A DNA stretch of 64,000 nucleotides from Sporosarcina cascadiensis (GCF_009650995.1 NZ_WHVV01000007.1:100953-164952), one strand, 5' to 3'. Counted from the stretch's first letter, positions 18,139-27,222 are shown. The notes: generated from the sequence alone by a model not told the origin. A program made the numbers and translations.

Positions 18139-18799
18139 ATTGGCTGTATACATCGTAGAAGATGACCCAATGGTGCTGGAAGTGAATAAGGGTTTTTTGC
18201 AGAAGCTGAATGGTTTTAAATTAATTGGAGAGTCAATGGAAGGAAAGCCGGCGATCGAACAGATTCGCGAGCTGCAGCCTGATTTGATATTACTGGATAT
18301 GTATTTGCCGGATATGACAGGAATGGAACTGCTGAAACTGATTCGGGCGGAAAATGTCGCGAGCGATGTGATCATGATTACGGCAGCACGGGATGCCATT
18401 ACTATTCGGGAAGCGCTCCGGTTTGGTGCCGTTGATTATTTAGTGAAGCCCTTCCGTTTCGAGCGGTTTCAGGAAGCGCTGTTGAAATTCAGTAAAAATT
18501 ATTGGAAATTTCATTCGGTTGATAAATTGAAGCAGGAAGATATCGATGTATGGATGGGCAGTACAGGGAAAATTTCTGATCTGCCCAAAGGACTAAATGA
18601 ATTTACAATGGAGCAGGTTTACTCAGGACTGAAAAGTGAAGGAGTGCCGCTCACTGCTGAACAGTTGGCTCAAAAAGTGGGAATGGCAAGGGTAACTGTG
18701 CGAAAGTATTTAGAATTTCTTTCGATTGATGGAAAAGTGCATATTGAGCTTCAGTATGGAAATATAGGACGTCCGACACGGTATTATTCCTCTAAATAG
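18131..18799 (+). CDS. dctR: DctR-like response regulator
   Basis: A receiver domain (acidic pair near residue 11, phosphoacceptor Asp56 in LLDMYLPDMTG, Thr in MITAARD, Lys in DYLVKPF) is followed by a linker and a C-terminal helix-turn-helix, LTAEQLAQKVGMARVTVRKYLEFL, of the CitB/DcuR type. The ATG at 18131 overlaps the kinase stop by 8 bases; a GTG at 18119 is the alternative. It is expected to activate the TRAP transporter genes that start 135 bases downstream. Confidence 0.9.
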   Translation: MAELAVYIVEDDPMVLEVNKGFLQKLNGFKLIGESMEGKPAIEQIRELQPDLILLDMYLPDMTGMELLKLIRAENVASDVIMITAARDAITIREALRFGAVDYLVKPFRFERFQEALLKFSKNYWKFHSVDKLKQEDIDVWMGSTGKISDLPKGLNEFTMEQVYSGLKSEGVPLTAEQLAQKVGMARVTVRKYLEFLSIDGKVHIELQYGNIGRPTRYYSSK

Positions 18800-18933
18800 A
18801 ATGTAAGGGCACAATAGGGAAATACCATAAAGACCATAATGTCCATTAACTTCTTAATATTGTATTTTGTCTAAAATTACTTAAAATAAAAATTATCAGA
18901 TTAATGGTGATTGGGGAAGGAGCATGAGTTTCG

Positions 18934-19983
18934 ATGTATGCTCTGAAAAGAACTTTTTTCATTGTCATGAGTTCGCTTGGAATAATCGTAATGCTTGCAG
19001 GCTGTCAGCAGACTCGGTATCCTGTCGATCATGAACAATTAAGTGGGGAAGAACGGCTGGTTATTCGCTTTTCACATGTAGTGGGCGAAGATACCCCGAA
19101 AGGTCTGGCAGCCAGAAGATTCGCCAGTCTGATGAAAGAGCGCAGTGATGGATATATCGAGGTGCAAGTCTTTCCGAACAGTATGTTGTACAAAGACGGC
19201 GAGGAAATGGAAGCGCTTTCGGATAATGATATCCAAATGATTGCACCTGCCACATCGAAAGTGACATCGATTGTACCGGAATGGTCTGTAATGGACCTGC
19301 CTTTTGCCTTTGACAGCTATGAAGAAGTCCATGCTTATATAAAGGGCAAGACCGGACAGGAACTGATCAGTAAGCTGGATCAGCAAGGTTTAGTTATGCT
19401 GGGGATGTGGGATAACGGTTTCAAACAACTGACAAATCGTGATTTTCCAATTAACGAGCCGACAGATATTAAAGGCTTGAATATGCGGATCATGCCGAGT
19501 GATATCATCGAGCAGCAATTTAATCTGTTCGGAGCATCCGCTGTGAAATTGGACTTTGATAATGTATTTCAGTCATTGGATGAGGGTTTGATCGATGCAC
19601 AGGAAAATACGATGTCCAATATTACGAGTAAGAGTCTGCACTACAGGCAGGAGTATATGACTGTCAGCAATCATGGGTACTTGGGATATGTGCTGCTGAT
19701 GAACAAGGAGTTCTGGGAAGACCTTCCTGATGAAGTTCGTTCATTGATTGAAGAAACACTGTCCGAAGTGAGTGAATGGCAGCAGGAAATTGCCCATAAG
19801 TTAAATGATCAGGAACTCTCCAAATTGGAAGAATGCAATTGCATTGAGATTACTCATCTCTCCGATGAAGAGAAACAACAGTGGGAAGAAGCTTTCAGCC
19901 CGGTTTACGATTTTTATCGGGGGCGGTTTGGGGCTAAAAATATAAATTCACTTCCGAAAATAAAAGGGGGAAATAAAGAATGA
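18934..19983 (+). CDS. TRAP-type DctP-family binding lipoprotein, first copy (possible DctS co-sensor)
   Basis: A signal peptide ends in the lipobox LAGC, so the protein is anchored to the membrane outside the cell. The mature part has the DctP fold with RFSHVVGEDTPKGLAARRFASL and the carboxylate-binding arginine in GLNMRIMPS. Compared with the next protein it is clearly paralogous but diverged. In B. subtilis the DctP-type protein DctB works with DctS as a co-sensor; the position directly after dctSR suggests the same role, with the second copy serving the transporter. That division is inference. The ATG at 18934 is 11 bases from GGAG, and an ATG at 18924 is out of frame. It overlaps the next gene by 4 bases. 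Confidence 0.85.
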   Translation: MYALKRTFFIVMSSLGIIVMLAGCQQTRYPVDHEQLSGEERLVIRFSHVVGEDTPKGLAARRFASLMKERSDGYIEVQVFPNSMLYKDGEEMEALSDNDIQMIAPATSKVTSIVPEWSVMDLPFAFDSYEEVHAYIKGKTGQELISKLDQQGLVMLGMWDNGFKQLTNRDFPINEPTDIKGLNMRIMPSDIIEQQFNLFGASAVKLDFDNVFQSLDEGLIDAQENTMSNITSKSLHYRQEYMTVSNHGYLGYVLLMNKEFWEDLPDEVRSLIEETLSEVSEWQQEIAHKLNDQELSKLEECNCIEITHLSDEEKQQWEEAFSPVYDFYRGRFGAKNINSLPKIKGGNKE

Positions 19984-21023
19984 AAAAGTTTCTATTACTG
20001 GCGATAATCAGTATGTTTGCTATCGTAGCGGCAGCTTGTTCATCTGACAAAGAGTCTTCATCAGGTTCAGGCGACGGCGAAAAAGATACATCTTCTGATA
20101 AGCCGATCATCATCAAGTTTTCACACGTTACAGCAATTGACAGTGTGAAGGGGAAAGCAGCTGACCGCTTTGCTGAGTTAGTAGCAGAAAAGACTGACGG
20201 GAAAGCGAAAGTAGAAGTATATCCGTCATCACAGCTTTATGGGGATGCAGATGAGCTGGATGCATTGGTTTCCGGCAACGTTCATATGATCGCGCCGTCT
20301 GTTACAAAAATGGTGAAATTGGACCCTCGCTGGCAGTATGTTGATATGCCTTTCTTGTTTAAAGATCAAGATCACGCTCGCAAATTTTTCGAGAGTGACG
20401 TAGCACAAACGATTTTAAACAGTGATCAGCTGAACAGCAACGACATTATGGGATTAGCATTCTGGGAGAATGGCTTCAAACATTTCTCTAATAATAAGCA
20501 CGAAATGAAAACACCTGAAGATCTTAAAGGATTGAAGTTCCGTGCACAGGCAGGAAAAGTACTTGAGTCTCAGTTCAACGCACTGAAAGCAGGAAGCGCA
20601 ACGATTTCATTCGGTGAAACGTATGCAGCTCTTCAGCAGGGAACTGTTGACGGACAGGAAAATACATTCAACAACTTTGATACGCAGAAATATTCTGAAG
20701 TACAAAAACATTTGACAGTAAGTGAGCACGGCCGTTTGGACTACGCAATATTCGTTAACAAATCATTCTGGGACGGTATGCCGGAAGATATCCGCGGACA
20801 AGTGGAAGAAGCTTTGAAAGAAGCAACAGAGCTTGAGTGGCAGCTGGCTGATGAAGAAAACGCAGCAAGCTTCGAAAACATCAAGAACTCTGGAAAAGTG
20901 GAAGTTACGGAGTTGTCTGAAGAAGAGCGTCAGAAATTTGTTGATGCATTGCAGCCGGTATACGATGAGTTTTCAGATGACATCACGCCTGAATTGCTTG
21001 ATGGGATCCGTGACTTAAAATAA
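19980..21023 (+). CDS. dctP: TRAP transporter solute-binding lipoprotein DctP, second copy
   Basis: This 347-residue lipoprotein has lipobox VAAAC and a Ser/Gly/Asp-rich linker after the cysteine, followed by the DctP domain: IKFSHVTAIDSVKGKAADRFAEL, DMPFLF, FWENGFKHFSN, and GLKFRAQAG with the ligand-binding arginine. The ATGA overlap with the preceding paralogue indicates translational coupling. Codon use and charge fit a highly expressed binding protein. A hairpin at 21086-21112 follows before dctQ. C4-dicarboxylate is the likely class of ligand from family and sensor context, but related carboxylates cannot be excluded. Confidence 0.9.
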   Translation: MKKFLLLAIISMFAIVAAACSSDKESSSGSGDGEKDTSSDKPIIIKFSHVTAIDSVKGKAADRFAELVAEKTDGKAKVEVYPSSQLYGDADELDALVSGNVHMIAPSVTKMVKLDPRWQYVDMPFLFKDQDHARKFFESDVAQTILNSDQLNSNDIMGLAFWENGFKHFSNNKHEMKTPEDLKGLKFRAQAGKVLESQFNALKAGSATISFGETYAALQQGTVDGQENTFNNFDTQKYSEVQKHLTVSEHGRLDYAIFVNKSFWDGMPEDIRGQVEEALKEATELEWQLADEENAASFENIKNSGKVEVTELSEEERQKFVDALQPVYDEFSDDITPELLDGIRDLK

Positions 21024-21085
21024 GAAGTATGAACATCTTTGTGGGAAAGCGGAGATCATAATGCCTGTTATAAACAGGAATATGC

Positions 21086-21119
21086 ATGCCGATCTGATAA
21101 CCGGATCGGCATTTCTCTT
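21086..21119 (+). terminator. Hairpin with T-rich tail between dctP and dctQ (partial terminator)
   Basis: ATGCCGATC (21086-21094) pairs with GATCGGCAT (21104-21112), then TTCTCTTTTC. It lies inside the operon and may reduce readthrough so that binding protein is made in excess of the membrane subunits. The 220-base gap otherwise contains no gene. Confidence 0.6.
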
Positions 21120-21244
21120 TTCATTGGCACAGTGCATTACTTGTCGTCTTTTGAATGTGTTTTCCAAACGGGAGTTAAATTTGGAGGGACGACCAGTACT
21201 GCACTTGCAATTGTTTAATAGGTAAAGAAGGGGTGTGCTAGATA

Positions 21245-21742
21245 ATGAAAACATTTCACAGGATTTGGAGAGGCATTGAAGAAATTTCAGCAGGAACATT
21301 TTTCTTTGGCGGTATCACACTCATTTTTTACGGTGTCATCATGCGTTATGGCTTCAACTCGCCTAAAGCATGGGTAGAAGAAGTGGTGCGTTATGTAATT
21401 ATCTGGGGTGTGTTTTTAGGGTTTTCGATTGCGTTGCGGCATAATCAGCATATTCAAGTAGATCTGCTGTATGATAAGCTGCCTACGAAAATACAGAAAG
21501 TCGTTGATATATTTGCAACAAGCGTCAGCATTTTCTTCTGTCTGGCGTACACATACTACGGATACGTACTGGTAGAATCCCGTTTTCATTCGGGTATGGT
21601 ATCGCTTGATGTAGGGATTCCAATGTGGATCATCTACTTGATTCTGCCGATTTCGGGTCTATTATTCACGTTGCGTTTCATTGAGAGACTTGTTCATCAG
21701 ATACGCGGAAAGGATGTAAAATATGATAATCCTCTTACTTAG
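21245..21742 (+). CDS. dctQ: TRAP transporter small permease DctQ
   Basis: The 165-residue membrane protein has four transmembrane helices and the DctQ motif around WVEEVVRYVIIWGVFLGFSIALR. It pairs with DctM to form the membrane part of the TRAP transporter. An AAGAAGGGGTG lies upstream of the ATG. The gene overlaps dctM by 20 bases. Confidence 0.92.
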   Translation: MKTFHRIWRGIEEISAGTFFFGGITLIFYGVIMRYGFNSPKAWVEEVVRYVIIWGVFLGFSIALRHNQHIQVDLLYDKLPTKIQKVVDIFATSVSIFFCLAYTYYGYVLVESRFHSGMVSLDVGIPMWIIYLILPISGLLFTLRFIERLVHQIRGKDVKYDNPLT

Positions 21743-22994
21743 TATTTTCTTTATTTTGCTCCTTCTGCGCGTTCCGATTGCGATCAGTCTGGCTTTATCG
21801 ACGATGGTTGTGCTGTGGCAGATCGACTTTAATATGACCATGGTGCCTCAGCGCATCTTTACCGCGCTTGACTCATTCCCAATGATGGCGATTCCAGGGT
21901 TTGTGCTTGCGGGAGTATTGCTTGCGCGAGGCGGGATTTCAAAGTATTTAATTGAGGCTTTGAAAACATGGGTTGGACACTTGCCGGGAGGCCTTTCGGT
22001 CGTAACCATTCTGGCTTGTATGATTTTCGCTGCAATTTCAGGATCAAGCCCTGCAACTGCCGCCGCTATTGGTTCCATCATGATTCCTGCGATGGTGAAT
22101 GCAGGGTATGATAAAAAATATTCTATGGGACTCATCGCAGCTGCCGGTACGCTGGGCATCTTGATACCGCCAAGTATTCCATTGATCATCTATGGGATTA
22201 CCGCAGAGGTTTCTATTGGTAAATTATTTATGGCCGGCATTATCCCGGGCATCCTTTTAGGAGGAGTCCTGATCGTTTCTGCTATTTTCTATGCTAAGAA
22301 AAACGGCTATAAGAGTGAGAATAAAGCGACTTGGGAAGAGAGAAGAAAGAGCTCGCTTAAAGCAATTTGGGGAGCATTCCTTCCATTCTTGATCTTGGGA
22401 AGTATTTACAGCGGAGTCGTAACACCGACAGAGTCTGCTGTTATTGCAGTATTTTACGGTATTGTAGTTTCCGCATTTATTTACCGTGAACTTCATTTCC
22501 GGGATATTCGCCCGATTATTATTGAATCGATCAATATAACTGCGATGATTTTCTTGATTATCGGTGCGGCAAGTCTGTTTGGCCTGTATTTGACAAATGC
22601 ACAGATACCGCATCATATCGGTGCCTGGATTGCAGAAAGTGATATGAATAAATGGGTATTTATTTTAATCGTCAACTTGCTGCTGTTCGTGCTCGGTATG
22701 TTCTTGGAAGCTGTATCCATTATTTTGATCACGCTGCCGATCTTGCTGCCGATGCTGGTGCACTTCGATATCAACTTGCTGCACTTCGCGATCATTATGA
22801 CAATCAACATGGAGCTGGGTATGATTACACCGCCGGTTGGTCTGAATTTATTTGTAGTGAGCGGGATAGCAAAGGAAAAACTCGGGGATGTTGTCCGGGG
22901 AGTCATTCCATTCATTTTCCTGATGATTCTCGTATTGGTGCTCGTCGTACTATTCCCGCAGCTTTCGTTGTGGCTGACAGAGCAAATGGATTAA
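21723..22994 (+). CDS. dctM: TRAP transporter large permease DctM
   Basis: The 423-residue protein has about twelve hydrophobic segments and DctM signatures: AIPGFVLAG, ISGSSPATAAAIGSIMIPAM, GTLGILIPPSIPLIIYG, and GMITPPVGLNLFV near the C terminus. It is the ion-coupled transporter subunit. The start ATG lies within the end of dctQ, so both are made from one transcript. A terminator follows immediately. Confidence 0.93.
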   Translation: MIILLLSIFFILLLLRVPIAISLALSTMVVLWQIDFNMTMVPQRIFTALDSFPMMAIPGFVLAGVLLARGGISKYLIEALKTWVGHLPGGLSVVTILACMIFAAISGSSPATAAAIGSIMIPAMVNAGYDKKYSMGLIAAAGTLGILIPPSIPLIIYGITAEVSIGKLFMAGIIPGILLGGVLIVSAIFYAKKNGYKSENKATWEERRKSSLKAIWGAFLPFLILGSIYSGVVTPTESAVIAVFYGIVVSAFIYRELHFRDIRPIIIESINITAMIFLIIGAASLFGLYLTNAQIPHHIGAWIAESDMNKWVFILIVNLLLFVLGMFLEAVSIILITLPILLPMLVHFDINLLHFAIIMTINMELGMITPPVGLNLFVVSGIAKEKLGDVVRGVIPFIFLMILVLVLVVLFPQLSLWLTEQMD

Positions 22995-23001
22995 AAAGCA
23001 G

Positions 23002-23037
23002 GTCCTTCAGTGCAGTTTTGTACTGGAGGGCTTTTTT
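23002..23037 (+). terminator. Terminator after dctM
   Basis: GTCCTTCAGT (23002-23011) pairs with ACTGGAGGGC (23022-23031), with two G-U pairs, followed by six T. Confidence 0.75.
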
Positions 23038-23102
23038 GAATGCAGAAAAAGTTTAGTCATACAGTCAGGAAGGGAACAGTAAGGGCAGAGGAGTGACAAG
23101 AG

Positions 23103-23672
23103 ATGGAGATCTATACGGTTGGACATTCTACACACACAAAGGAAGAGTTTTTGAAGCTTCTGGATGATGCAGGCATAGAAAAACTAGTCGATGTGCGGGC
23201 CTTTCCCGGCAGCCGGAAATTTCCTCATTTTCACGAGGATCGAATGAAAGAATGGCTTCCTGAACATCAGATTGCGTATGAACATTTTGGCAAGCTTGGC
23301 GGCCGTAGAAGAAAGTCGAAAACGGTTGATCCGGAAATAAATGATGGCTGGAATAACCAATCATTTCATAACTATGCGGACTATACGCTGTCGGACGAAT
23401 TTCTAGAAGGAATCGATCAGTTAATGAAAGAAGCGAATGATGACAGGATTGCAATTTGCTGTTCTGAACGTCACCCGGCCAGGTGTCACCGGATGGTCAT
23501 CAGTAATTGGCTTGCAGAACATGGCTGGAAGGTGAAACATATTATCGATGGTCCGAAAGAAAAAACACTTATTGAAGACCACGAGATCGGAAAGTGGGGT
23601 CCCCACGATGTTGTGCTTGAAGATGATGGCTCCGTTACGTATCCTGCAGAGCCGGATGAGGAAAAGGAATGA
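23103..23672 (+). CDS. DUF488 family protein
   Basis: The N terminus YTVGHSTHTKEEFLKLLDDAGI followed by VDVRAFPGSRKFPHF, and the later CCSERHPARCHRMVIS with two cysteines, are the conserved blocks of DUF488. The fold is small and alpha/beta; no enzyme activity is established for the family. It is encoded alone, with its own terminator, and its context gives no functional hint. Confidence 0.85.
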   Translation: MEIYTVGHSTHTKEEFLKLLDDAGIEKLVDVRAFPGSRKFPHFHEDRMKEWLPEHQIAYEHFGKLGGRRRKSKTVDPEINDGWNNQSFHNYADYTLSDEFLEGIDQLMKEANDDRIAICCSERHPARCHRMVISNWLAEHGWKVKHIIDGPKEKTLIEDHEIGKWGPHDVVLEDDGSVTYPAEPDEEKE

Positions 23673-23678
23673 TTCATA

Positions 23679-23711
23679 ACTGTCGGGATGAAGGTCCGGG
23701 CAGTTTTTTGC
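23679..23711 (+). terminator. Terminator after the DUF488 gene
   Basis: AACTGTC (23679-23685) pairs with GGCAGTT (23700-23706), followed by T6. Confidence 0.55.
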
Positions 23712-23820
23712 GTCGTGAGTCTGGCGGAGTAATGAAAATCGTCTAATACGGAGGGGGGCGCTCCAAAAGCACGCCGGCCGCGCGTAAGTCATCGCTGAGC
23801 GAGCGAAACGACGCCGGACC

Positions 23821-24216
23821 CGCGCGTAACTTGAGCTTTCGCGCAACAAAACCCTCCTGCCGCGCTCCAAACTCCGTGTTTGCCACACCAATCGCGCTAT
23901 CAGACGGAAACTCATCGCGTAATTTTGGCACGATGATCATACTACCTTCGTGCCTGATCATAGATGTCATCTGCGTGCTCATATTGTCGGGCGAACCGCT
24001 CATTCAGCACCCGTTCGCGCTCATGCCATTCTCCCACTTGATCATACATACCTTTCGCGTGATCATAGGACATTATAAAATTGTCGCGCTGCCGAAAAAG
24101 TTGCACAAAGAACAGGGCTGCCTTGGAAATCAGACGGAATGATTTCCAAGACAGCCCTGTTCGATTATTCATACAGCGTTTATCTGTCTTCAAAACAGAT
24201 AGAATGCCGTCATGTT
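23821..24216. repeat. Direct repeat, copy 1 (about 400 bp)
   Basis: This stretch is colinear with 26511-26920, offset by 2690 bases over most of its length. It contains several TGATCATA motifs, a near-perfect hairpin (24115-24157) and, at its right end, a decayed piece of the YdaT-like gene. The GC-rich sequence just to its left (23745-23825) has other inverted-repeat character. The region 23712-24373 holds no credible gene; its open frames are arginine-rich and lack ribosome binding sites. Confidence 0.75.
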
Positions 24217-24238
24217 ACATATTCATGTGCTTGAACAG
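24163..24238 (-). pseudogene. Remnant of a YdaT-like (DUF2188) gene
   Basis: On the minus strand the sequence keeps CAAGCACATGAATA and then jumps to ACATGACGGCATTCTATCTG and the gene end AACGCTGTATGAATAA. These are separated by more than 150 bases in the intact gene at 26857-27222. A further small deletion removes codons before the final ones. It is the 3' end of a second gene copy that has lost its body. Confidence 0.7.
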
Positions 24239-24373
24239 TTGAAGACAAACTTTTATTTTGCTTTAAAATTATCCTATGCCAGAAACTCCGGGCTTACCGC
24301 GAGCACAGAGTTTCTGGACACTCATTTATCTTTTTTATATATTCAGATGAACTAGAAAATGTCTTACTGGCGA

Positions 24374-26059
24374 TTATTCAAGTACTAGTTCCAGCTCCAG
24401 TTCTTTCATATATCGGTAAACAGGCACTTCATCTTTCACATTTACAGGAATAAAGTTGAATGCAACATAGCTGTCTACTGATTCAGGTTCTAGTGAGAGT
24501 GCAACGAGATTTGCAGTTGGTTGAGCCATGCTGATTACGTAACTGCCTGCTGGGAAAAAGATTGTTTTCTTGGATAGTTCAGCATCCACATTTGCAAGCA
24601 TATGACCTTCATATAGGTTAGTATCTACTTTTTTATCTGTAATGACATAGCGCTCAACCTCAAGCCTTTGAGCATTTTTTGTTTTAGCTACAGTTGCCCC
24701 CTGCAGTGTAAGCTTGTCCGCAATATGATGGTAAGCGGGCGGTAAAATATAAGCGGTAGGACGGATTCTTTCTAAAGTTGGGACTCCATTCGTTGCGCTA
24801 TTATAGCTGACAGGTATTTCTTTTACGGTTCCTGTAGCGACATCTACAACTTCAAGTGATTGATTTTTAACTTCTGTTCGGTCGCTTCGTAAAATAACTG
24901 TATCTTGGTCAGAGACTGATTTTCCTTTAGTAACGATTTCATCACGGGCGTCTTGTATCATCTTCTTAACGCCCTGAGCATTTTTTGCTGTTGTCTTTAA
25001 AATACTTGAATGTGTTTCAACTTGCGAAGCGACTCGTCGAACAAAGTTTTCTTTGCCAATGCCAATGCCACGGCTTTCAACTAGGAAAGAAAAGCTGGGC
25101 TGTAAACCATTTGCATTACGTCCGATTCTAGCTTCGGCACCGCCTTCATTTAACGTAACATGGCCATTCTTAGAGCCATCAGTAAAGTATTCTCTGTTTG
25201 AATAACCTTTTTTATCAAGTGCTTCAAAGACATTTTTACCGAATAAATCATCGGATTTGTCCCGTATTTGCTTAGGAATATTTAAGTTTTTACCTGATAA
25301 TAATAAAATATCATGGTACTTGATAGAACCTTTTTCTCCGAAGCTCTTGAATACTGATTCACTTAATCCATATTCATGTGCGTCAACAATGACTTCGGGA
25401 TTAATCTGGTTGATTGCTTTATGAAGAGCCTGTGTTTCAGGAAGTTCTAATTTCACGTGGTCCCGGTTCGCATCTAAGCGCAGAGCTGTTTGCCGCTGGA
25501 AGTATTGGGCGCCATCCGGGTTAATACGTGGATAAATGATGACGTTTATATCATCGAGTACTTCATTTCCGAGATTACCATTGGCTAACTCATTGGCCAT
25601 AACGAGCATCGATTCACCGCCTGCCGGCTCATTTCCATGTACATGTCCTTGCAGCCAAACAGTTGGCTTTGCCTTAAACTCTTCTGTATCTTTGCTGCCG
25701 GCAGTTGTGAAGATCAACATAGGCAACTCTTCGCCTTCAAGAGAGTGACCTGCAATTTCCATCGTGACATTTGGATTTGCTTCCGCAATACCTTGTAAAT
25801 AACGCATCATATCCGGATTGTTTGTCATCCACTTGTCTTTTTTCATACCTGGCGTTACTAATTCCATTTCAGGTTCCTTATACAACTCTAAGATCTCAGA
25901 AGACTGTGCATAAAAAGTGCTTGGCGCATAAGGTGTATACGGGAACGTTTGGCCGGCGGCTGGAGGAATGGAAGACTCGGTGGTTGCAGCAGATGAATAT
26001 ACAGGTGCTGCGACAAGAGTTGCTATGAGTGCTGGTAGTAATAGTTTTTTCTTTAACAT
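24374..26059 (-). CDS. Secreted M14-family zinc carboxypeptidase
   Basis: A signal peptide (positively charged start, hydrophobic LLLPALIATLVAA, cleavage near SSAA) precedes a carboxypeptidase domain. Zinc ligands are His141 and Glu144 in the HGNEPAGGE segment and a later His in VDAHEYG near residue 226. Arg in RINPDGAQYFQR fits substrate binding, and VESRGIGIGKE lies toward the end of the catalytic domain. About 180 C-terminal residues beyond it probably form a beta-rich accessory domain. At 561 residues it matches extracellular M14 enzymes of Bacilli. It stands alone between the two direct repeats. The start is supported by AAGGGGGAT upstream, and a cre-like site lies 30 bases before the ATG. 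Confidence 0.88.
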   Translation of the reverse strand: MLKKKLLLPALIATLVAAPVYSSAATTESSIPPAAGQTFPYTPYAPSTFYAQSSEILELYKEPEMELVTPGMKKDKWMTNNPDMMRYLQGIAEANPNVTMEIAGHSLEGEELPMLIFTTAGSKDTEEFKAKPTVWLQGHVHGNEPAGGESMLVMANELANGNLGNEVLDDINVIIYPRINPDGAQYFQRQTALRLDANRDHVKLELPETQALHKAINQINPEVIVDAHEYGLSESVFKSFGEKGSIKYHDILLLSGKNLNIPKQIRDKSDDLFGKNVFEALDKKGYSNREYFTDGSKNGHVTLNEGGAEARIGRNANGLQPSFSFLVESRGIGIGKENFVRRVASQVETHSSILKTTAKNAQGVKKMIQDARDEIVTKGKSVSDQDTVILRSDRTEVKNQSLEVVDVATGTVKEIPVSYNSATNGVPTLERIRPTAYILPPAYHHIADKLTLQGATVAKTKNAQRLEVERYVITDKKVDTNLYEGHMLANVDAELSKKTIFFPAGSYVISMAQPTANLVALSLEPESVDSYVAFNFIPVNVKDEVPVYRYMKELELELVLE

Positions 26060-26088
26060 GAAAATCCCCCTTAGTTAGTTAATTAGCT

Positions 26089-26102
26089 GGTAAGCGCTTA
26101 CA
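26089..26102 (-). promoter_or_regulatory. cre-like catabolite-control site
   Basis: On the minus strand TGTAAGCGCTTACC matches 13 of 14 positions of the palindromic CcpA site TGTAAGCGCTTACA. It lies between the peptidase start codon and its likely promoter, where CcpA binding would block transcription when preferred carbon is present. Confidence 0.65.
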
Positions 26103-26510
26103 AATTCAATTTATATTAGAAGCATCATGGATTCAATATAAGATACTTATATTCGAAAAATTTCGTCCAATTAGTCTAGATTATTAAAATACCATACTAC
26201 TCTTATCTCATAGTATTTAATTATTTCGAGTGTGGAGTAATAATTGTATAACTTTAGTAATATTTGAATGAAAAGTAATTGGTGCACGAGTTAGATGGGA
26301 AACCAGTAATCCGAACGGTAAACCATAAAGTTACTAACAACTCAGGCATGACTTAAGGAGCGGTTTCTACCCTTTATTCAAAAAGTGTGGCAGTGAGCAG
26401 TGGCCTTATCTTCCATAGTCTGCTATATGAAATGGAATAGGGAGGAGTTTGAAATATCGACGGAAAAATTTACAAGGGGAAAGGAAGAAAATCTTAATAC
26501 GAACTTAACT

Positions 26511-26920
26511 AGCGCGTAACTAAGGCTTCCGAACACCAAAACACCTCTTTGGCGCTCAAAGCTCCGTATTTGCCATACCAATCGCACTGTCAGACGGAAG
26601 CTCATCGCGTAATTTTGTCACGATGATCATACCACCTTCATTCCTGATCATAGATGTCATCTGCGTGCTCATACTGTCCGGAAAAACCGCTCATTCAGCA
26701 CCCGTTCGCGCTCATGCCATCCTCCCACTTGGTCATACATACCTTTCGCGTGATCATAGGGCATTATAATATTGTCGCGCTGCCGAAAAAGCTGGACAAA
26801 GAACAGGGCTGTCTTGGAAATCAGACGGAATGATTTCCAAGACAGCCCCTGCTTGATTATTCATACAGCGTTTTTTCATGTGTTCCATCTGTCTTAAAAA
26901 CAGATAGAATGCCGTCATGT
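26511..26920. repeat. Direct repeat, copy 2 (about 400 bp)
   Basis: The second copy is in the same orientation as 23821-24216. It runs from GCGCGTAACT through the TGATCATA motifs and the hairpin into the 3' end of the intact YdaT-like gene. The stretch 26104-26510 to its left is AT-rich and shows no gene. Confidence 0.75.
26806..26848 (-). terminator. Long hairpin after the YdaT-like gene
   Basis: An 18-base perfect stem (26806-26823 with 26831-26848) with a 7-base loop lies 8 bases after the stop codon on the minus strand. The run of T after it is weak. The same hairpin, with one mismatch, occurs at 24115-24157. Confidence 0.6.
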
Positions 26921-27222
26921 TCATTTACATATTTTTTCGCTTTATCCAACAGCTCCGTTTTAGTGTCACCTTTGTAAATCACGTGGTCACTATTCGGCTT
27001 TTTGAATACCCATTCGTCATCGCGCGGCTTTACTTCATAATGGGGACGGCTGTCACTTTTACCTTCTACGTATTCATGTGCTTGGGCAGTAGCAATCGAG
27101 ATGGCACGGCCTTCTTCATAGTTTTCCCTCAACAAAGCATTGGCAATTTCAATGGCTTTATTACGCACATCGGAATCCAAATTTTTCATGGACGGCGGAT
27201 AATCATTTTTACTCCATGGCAT
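26857..27222 (-). CDS. YdaT-like protein (DUF2188, ChaB-like N terminus)
   Basis: The first 50 residues (MPWSKNDYPPSMKNLDSDVR, then KAIEIANALLRENYEEGRAISIATAQAHEY) match B. subtilis YdaT. The C-terminal half, with VKPRDDEWVFKKPNS and AKKYVNEHDGILSVFKTDGT, is a DUF2188 unit. YdaT is a sigma-B-dependent general stress protein without known activity. The 121-residue protein is cytoplasmic. AAGGAGGTGA lies 6 bases before the ATG. Its 3' end is part of the direct repeat. Confidence 0.85.
   Translation of the reverse strand: MPWSKNDYPPSMKNLDSDVRNKAIEIANALLRENYEEGRAISIATAQAHEYVEGKSDSRPHYEVKPRDDEWVFKKPNSDHVIYKGDTKTELLDKAKKYVNEHDGILSVFKTDGTHEKTLYE

Noticed and set aside
23421..23915. Arginine-rich minus-strand frames over the DUF488 gene and repeat
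   Set aside because: They run through a real gene and a GC-rich repeat, have no ribosome binding site, and the equivalent frames in the second repeat copy are broken.
23942..24193. 83-residue minus-strand frame in repeat copy 1
   Set aside because: It is not preserved as an open frame in copy 2, so it is not under coding selection.
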